8,520 nucleotides of DNA from Minisyncoccota bacterium (GTDB lineage: Bacteria; Patescibacteriota; Minisyncoccia; Phycocordibacterales; GCA-2747955), in the NCBI GenBank assembly GCA_023143935.1, contig JAGLGQ010000067.1:1-8520 (forward strand). The letters are read 5' to 3'. Under the pieces are notes generated by a model. That model did not search any database. It saw only the letters and a program-made list of their open reading frames with translations, and had not been told where the DNA came from. Shown piece after piece: positions 6,010-8,520 of this stretch (position 1 is the stretch's first letter; each line of letters opens with the position of its first letter). The position numbers and the translations under genes are program-made.

Positions 6010-6029
6010 ATTTTTTTAAATAAAAAAAT
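6010..6029 (+). terminator. A/T-only hairpin with T-rich tract after hsdS (weak terminator)
   Basis: Nine-base arms (6010-6018 and 6021-6029) of A T7 A and T A7 T flank AA, starting 4 nt after the hsdS stop, and a T-rich stretch runs on to about 6049. It mirrors the A/T palindrome after ispH. It could cause partial termination between hsdS and the toxin-antitoxin genes, but low-complexity chance is a real alternative. Confidence 0.35.
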
Positions 6030-6059
6030 TGTTATTTTTTTTTATTTTTATGGTATTAT
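6029..6059 (+). promoter_or_regulatory. Internal promoter with extended -10 before the toxin-antitoxin pair
   Basis: TGGTATTAT (6051-6059) is an extended -10 element (TGn plus TATTAT). An upstream TTGTTA (6029-6034) is a passable -35 box, with a long 19-nt spacer that the extended -10 would offset. Start near 6066 gives a leader of about 16 nt before the ATG at 6082. This would let the pair, and hsdR behind it, be transcribed separately from hsdM and hsdS. Confidence 0.5.
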
Positions 6060-6081
6060 TAATGTAAATAATAGTAATTTT

Positions 6082-6561
6082 ATGGCTGTTAACAAAAAAA
6101 AATATAAAAATGCAATTTTGTATTTTATAAAATATTGTAATAATAATTATTTAGGTGATACTAAACTAAATAAGTTGTTTTATTATCTTGATTTTATTAA
6201 TTACAGAGATGAAAAAAAAACTGTAACTGGTGATTTTTATATTCATAATCACTATGGACCAACACCAAATGGATTAAAAAATATTTTGTTTGAAATGGTT
6301 GAAAATAAAGAAATTGAAATTTTAAGAAATCCATTTGAAAAAGGTTTTTCAACTTCTTTTGTTTTAAAAAAGAAATTAGATGAAAGCGTTTTTACAAAAC
6401 AAGAAAAAAAACTTTTAAAATCTATCAGTAAAGAGTTTTTAGATTGGTCAACTGATAAAATTGTGGAACAAACACATTTAGAAGCTCCATGGTTTTATTC
6501 AAAGCCTTTTGAAAGAGTGGATTATGAATATTCTTCTGATATAGAGTTTTTTGAAAAATAA
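6082..6561 (+). CDS. Panacea/SocA-domain (DUF4065) antitoxin-like protein
   Basis: The Panacea domain, first noted in the SocA antitoxin, is used by many toxin-antitoxin pairs with unrelated toxins; it neutralises the partner by binding. This 159-residue protein shows the domain signature: GDTKLNKLFYYLDFINYRD (25-43), then TVTGDFYIHNHYGPTPNGL (47-65 region) with the conserved Tyr-Gly-Pro, then an EMVENKEIEI helix-strand (71-80). The later HLEAPWF (132-138) also fits, as a Pro-Trp pair is common near the domain's end. The next gene begins 2 nt after its stop and encodes a RelE-like protein, the expected antitoxin-first order. The upstream ATG at 6050 hits a stop after four more codons, so 6082 is the start. 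The domain call is firm; antitoxin activity is inferred. Confidence 0.85.
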   Translation: MAVNKKKYKNAILYFIKYCNNNYLGDTKLNKLFYYLDFINYRDEKKTVTGDFYIHNHYGPTPNGLKNILFEMVENKEIEILRNPFEKGFSTSFVLKKKLDESVFTKQEKKLLKSISKEFLDWSTDKIVEQTHLEAPWFYSKPFERVDYEYSSDIEFFEK

Positions 6562-6563
6562 TA

Positions 6564-6971
6564 ATGGATGTTATGGATAAATGGAATTATATTGAAACAG
6601 AAGAATTTATTAGATTTTGTGAGGATAATAGAGTTTCTCAAAAAGTTAGAGATTCAATAAAAATATGGGCTGAATCTGTAAGAAGACAAATAACTCCAAG
6701 AAATAAAAGACCATTTATTTCTTCAAATAATATTTTTGAAATTTGGGTGGCAGGAATTGGTAATCCAGATGCAAATAAAGGAAAAAGTGGTGGTTATAGA
6801 ATTTTGTATTATATTCATATTGAAAAACATGAATTAACTGTAGATAGAATAGAAGATAGAAAAAATTTAGATTTTAAGGGATCAAAAGGAAAAAAACAAA
6901 AACAATGGGATAAACATTTTTTAGAATTAAAACAAGAGTTAATCATTAAGTATGAACGAAGAACAGACTAA
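6564..6971 (+). CDS. RelE/HigB-like (Gp49 family) toxin
   Basis: RelE/HigB toxins are small basic RNases that usually cut mRNA on the ribosome. The 135-residue protein has the family's core: IFEIWVAGIG (57-66), then NKGKSGGYRILYYI (71-84), the hallmark glycine-rich strand, followed by a basic and acidic tail. Candidate catalytic or RNA-contacting residues are Lys and Arg around 72-79 and the Arg/Asp cluster at 95-100, but I cannot assign them surely. A second Met at residue 4 is an alternative start. It is 2 nt behind the Panacea antitoxin gene, and its last 20 nt overlap the start of hsdR in another frame, tying toxin and endonuclease translation together. No frameshift or missing segment is seen. 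Confidence 0.8.
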   Translation: MDVMDKWNYIETEEFIRFCEDNRVSQKVRDSIKIWAESVRRQITPRNKRPFISSNNIFEIWVAGIGNPDANKGKSGGYRILYYIHIEKHELTVDRIEDRKNLDFKGSKGKKQKQWDKHFLELKQELIIKYERRTD

Positions 6972-8520
6972 AAGAAATTATATTGACCCTGAATTAAAAC
7001 AATCTGGTTGGGAATCTGGAGAAACTAAAGTTTTAATGGAACACAGGATTACAGATGGACGAATTCAAATTGGAGGTAAAAGAGCAAAAGGAAAATTTGC
7101 TGATTATGTTTTGGAATATAAAAATAAAAAGTTGGGAATTATTGAAGCTAAAAAATTAGAATTAGGAGTAACGGAGGGGTTGGAACAAGTAAAGGAATAC
7201 GGAAAAATGCTTGATATTGATTTCGTGTATTCTACAAACGGTCAAGAAATTTATGAGTATTCTTTAAAGACTGGAAAGGGGCAAGAGATAAAAAAATTCC
7301 CAACTCCAGAAGAATTATGGCAAAAAACTTTTTCAGAACATAATAAGTGGAAAGAAAAGTTTTCTCAAATTTCTTTTGCTATTTCTGGTACAAAAACTCC
7401 CAGATATTATCAAGAAAATGCAATTTCAAGAGCATTAAATTCTATCGCTGAGGATAAAAAAAGAATACTTTTAACACTGGCAACAGGAACAGGGAAAACT
7501 TATATTTCATCTCAAATTGCCCACAAGCTTTATGAATCTAGCTGGTCACTTGATAAAGAGAGCAGAAGAAGACCAAGAATTTTATTTTTAGCAGATAGAA
7601 ATGTTTTAGCTTCTCAGGCTATTACTGATTTTGATATTTTTTCTGATGATCAAAAAGTGAGAATTACCCCTGATGAAATTCGTAAGGCAAATAATGAATT
7701 ACCACACAACGCTTCTGTATTTTTTACTATTTTTCAAACTTTGACAGGAGAAAATGGAAATCAAAGACATTTTGAAAAATACGAGCCAGATTTTTTTGAT
7801 TTAATAATTATTGACGAGTGTCATCGTGGCGGAGCTAATGATGAATCTTCGTGGCGAGAAATTATGGACTATTTTTCTCCAGCAGTTCAACTGGGTTTAA
7901 CAGCTACACCAAAGAGAAAAGATAATGTTGATACTTATGAATATTTTGGACATCCAGTTTATGAGTATTCTTTGAAACAAGGAATTGGTGATGGTTATTT
8001 AACACCCTTTCGAGTAAAAAAATTTACAACAAGCTTAGATGAGTTTATTTATACTCCAGATGATGAAGTTTTAGAAGGAGAAATTGAAGAAGGAAGAATT
8101 TATGCAGAAGGTGATTTTAATAGAATTATAGAAATTAAAGAAAGAGAAATCCAAAGGGTAAAATCAATGATGGACAGCATTAATCAAGATGAAAAAACTA
8201 TCGTTTTTTGCGCTAATCAAAAGCACGCATCTTTTATTCGGGATTTAATAAATAATTATTCAAAAAATACCAATTCCGATTATTGTGTGCGAGTTACCGC
8301 CAATGATGGGGCAAGGGGAGAAAACTTTTTAAAACAATTTAGAAACAACGAAGAAACAATTCCAACAATTTTAACTACTTCCCATAAACTTTCTACTGGG
8401 GTAGATGCTAAAAATTTAAGAAATATTGTTTTATTTAGACCAATTAATTCAATGATAGAGTTTAAGCAAATTGTTGGGAGGGGTACAAGGATTTTTGAAG
8501 GTAAAAATTATTTTACAATT
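6952..8520 (+). CDS. hsdR: Type I restriction endonuclease subunit HsdR, N-terminal 523 codons, cut by the window edge
   Basis: HsdR is the motor and nuclease of the type I complex, translocating DNA with ATP and cutting away from the site. The reading frame is open from ATG 6952 to the window end, 523 codons of an expected 750-1000. The N-terminal HSDR_N nuclease has Asp51 (FADYVLEY) and Glu65-Ala66-Lys67, the PD-(D/E)XK set. SF2 helicase motifs follow: ATGTGKT (177-183, Walker A), DECHRGG (288-294, Walker B), LTATP (316-320, motif III), GVDAKNLRN near 483-491, and QIVGRGTR (506-513, motif VI). It resembles the EcoAI/EcoEI-like subgroup. Everything visible is intact, so restriction activity is plausible. 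The start overlaps the toxin by 20 nt; no clear Shine-Dalgarno is present. Confidence 0.95.
   Translation, partial: MNEEQTKRNYIDPELKQSGWESGETKVLMEHRITDGRIQIGGKRAKGKFADYVLEYKNKKLGIIEAKKLELGVTEGLEQVKEYGKMLDIDFVYSTNGQEIYEYSLKTGKGQEIKKFPTPEELWQKTFSEHNKWKEKFSQISFAISGTKTPRYYQENAISRALNSIAEDKKRILLTLATGTGKTYISSQIAHKLYESSWSLDKESRRRPRILFLADRNVLASQAITDFDIFSDDQKVRITPDEIRKANNELPHNASVFFTIFQTLTGENGNQRHFEKYEPDFFDLIIIDECHRGGANDESSWREIMDYFSPAVQLGLTATPKRKDNVDTYEYFGHPVYEYSLKQGIGDGYLTPFRVKKFTTSLDEFIYTPDDEVLEGEIEEGRIYAEGDFNRIIEIKEREIQRVKSMMDSINQDEKTIVFCANQKHASFIRDLINNYSKNTNSDYCVRVTANDGARGENFLKQFRNNEETIPTILTTSHKLSTGVDAKNLRNIVLFRPINSMIEFKQIVGRGTRIFEGKNYFTI

Noticed and set aside
1..8520. CRISPR array, tRNA or rRNA genes, insertion sequence
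   Set aside because: I saw no spaced direct repeats of CRISPR size, no cloverleaf or conserved rRNA stretches, and no transposase or terminal inverted repeats.
1..8520. Reassigned UGA code as in Gracilibacteria or Absconditabacteria
   Set aside because: ispH ends at TGA in the expected place and all other recognised genes read full length without internal TGA.

Overview
The window is a very A+T-rich bacterial sequence (well over two thirds A+T by eye). It uses the standard genetic code: TGA ends the first gene and is not read through elsewhere. Recognisable Shine-Dalgarno sequences are almost absent, genes abut or overlap, and one small gene encodes a Cys-rich membrane-anchored protein. These traits would fit a Candidate Phyla Radiation (Patescibacteria, Parcubacteria-like) genome, but that placement is an inference from style and not a marker-based call.

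Left edge (1-533): the C-terminal part of ispH, the last enzyme of the MEP isoprenoid pathway. It is followed by an A/T-only hairpin, a perfect 28-bp palindrome and a good sigma-70-type promoter. Next (534-1130) is a 198-residue single-pass membrane protein with 18 cysteines that I do not recognise. The 183-bp gap after it is densely structured: 11-bp tandem repeats, a 24-bp-arm hairpin whose only mismatches are G-U wobbles, and a strong terminator hairpin.

Right part (1300 to the end): a complete-looking type I restriction-modification operon with extra defence genes inserted. The order is hsdM, a Shedu-type (SduA/DUF4263) nuclease, an Abi/HEPN-like protein, hsdS, a Panacea/SocA-type antitoxin, a RelE/HigB-like toxin, then hsdR, which runs off the right edge. 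The hsdM-to-hsdS genes are separated by 2 and 1 nt or overlap by 14 nt, so they look translationally coupled. A second promoter sits after hsdS and would drive the toxin-antitoxin pair; the toxin overlaps hsdR by 20 nt.

The likely joint logic is as follows. HsdM and HsdS methylate, and with HsdR they cleave unmodified DNA. Shedu gives a second nuclease-based line of defence. The HEPN-like protein and the toxin-antitoxin pair could act as RNA- or translation-directed fail-safes when restriction is overcome, much as PrrC guards EcoprrI. That cooperation is inferred from arrangement only.

A further layer is a set of short hairpins with a GC-NNN-GC core. One is the terminator in the gap before hsdM; two lie in frame inside the 3' ends of hsdM and hsdS. 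The intergenic and hsdS copies share an identical 19-bp core in opposite orientation, which suggests a dispersed palindromic element that tolerates insertion into coding sequence.
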